Below, piece by piece: positions 5,025 to 5,105 of a stretch of DNA of 5,105 bases. Source of the stretch: Anaerococcus sp. Lineage in GTDB: Bacteria; Bacillota; Clostridia; Tissierellales; Peptoniphilaceae. How positions within the stretch are numbered: position 1 is the first letter of the stretch; every line of letters begins with the position of its first letter. The stretch is taken from contig JAPJPH010000076.1 of assembly GCA_030825745.1 (NCBI GenBank), positions 1 to 5,105 of the forward strand. Direction: 5' to 3'. The notes beneath the pieces are model-generated. The model was not told the origin of the DNA. It made no database searches and was given only the letters and a program-made list of their open reading frames with translations. A program made the position numbers and the translations under genes.

Positions 5025-5105
5025 ATGGCAAGCGAAAAAGTAACAAACATATTAGAAGAAATTAAAGAACTAACAGTACTAGAACTATCTGACCTAGTAA
5101 AAGCA
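5025..5105 (+). CDS. rplL: 50S ribosomal protein L7/L12, N-terminal 27 residues (cut by window edge)
   Basis: The frame from ATG 5025 is open to the right edge. The product begins MASEKVTNILEEIKELTVLE and continues LSDLVKA, the typical L7/L12 N-terminal dimerisation helix pair that binds the L10 C-terminal helix. AAAGGAG (5011-5017) lies 7 nt upstream. The gene follows rplJ by 22 nt, the universal rplJ-rplL order, and should share its attenuated transcript. The hinge and the C-terminal factor-binding domain are outside the window. Confidence 0.95.
   Translation, partial: MASEKVTNILEEIKELTVLELSDLVKA

Overview
This window is a core-genome stretch from a low-GC, AT-rich bacterium with strong AGGAGG-type ribosome binding sites. 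It is almost certainly a Firmicute. The flavour of the proteins (GlmM, L11, L1) suggests an anaerobic coccus of the Tissierellia group, such as Anaerococcus, Peptoniphilus or Finegoldia. That placement is an inference from sequence style, not from a search.

Layout, left to right. A divergently transcribed aldehyde dehydrogenase gene runs off the left edge (minus strand). A 134-bp divergent promoter region separates it from glmM, which makes glucosamine-1-phosphate for cell-wall synthesis. The last bases of glmM overlap the start of a 105-codon gene of unknown function. A very good extended -10 promoter follows and drives rpmG (L33), secE, nusG, rplK (L11) and rplA (L1). This is the classic secretion/transcription/ribosomal-protein cluster. 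A second strong promoter lies directly behind rplA and drives rplJ (L10) and rplL (L7/L12, cut by the right edge) through a long structured leader.

The regulatory RNA is the most rewarding part. The gaps before rplK and before rplA each carry a 26-nt hairpin of identical architecture that copies the L1-binding part of 23S rRNA and sits directly on the Shine-Dalgarno sequence. This is likely autogenous control by L1, present twice. The rplJ leader can be folded by eye into three mutually exclusive parts: an L10-binding kink-turn-like stem, an antiterminator and an intrinsic terminator. Excess L10(L12)4 would therefore shut off rplJL by transcription attenuation.

I see no mobile element, CRISPR array, tRNA, rRNA or foreign-looking segment. 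The region is largely ordinary. The real unknown is the 105-aa protein coupled to glmM. Smaller oddities are a duplicated-looking acidic N-terminal extension on NusG, a Pro-to-Thr change in the thiopeptide-contacting segment of L11, and a hairpin predicted at the very 5' end of the rpmG mRNA.
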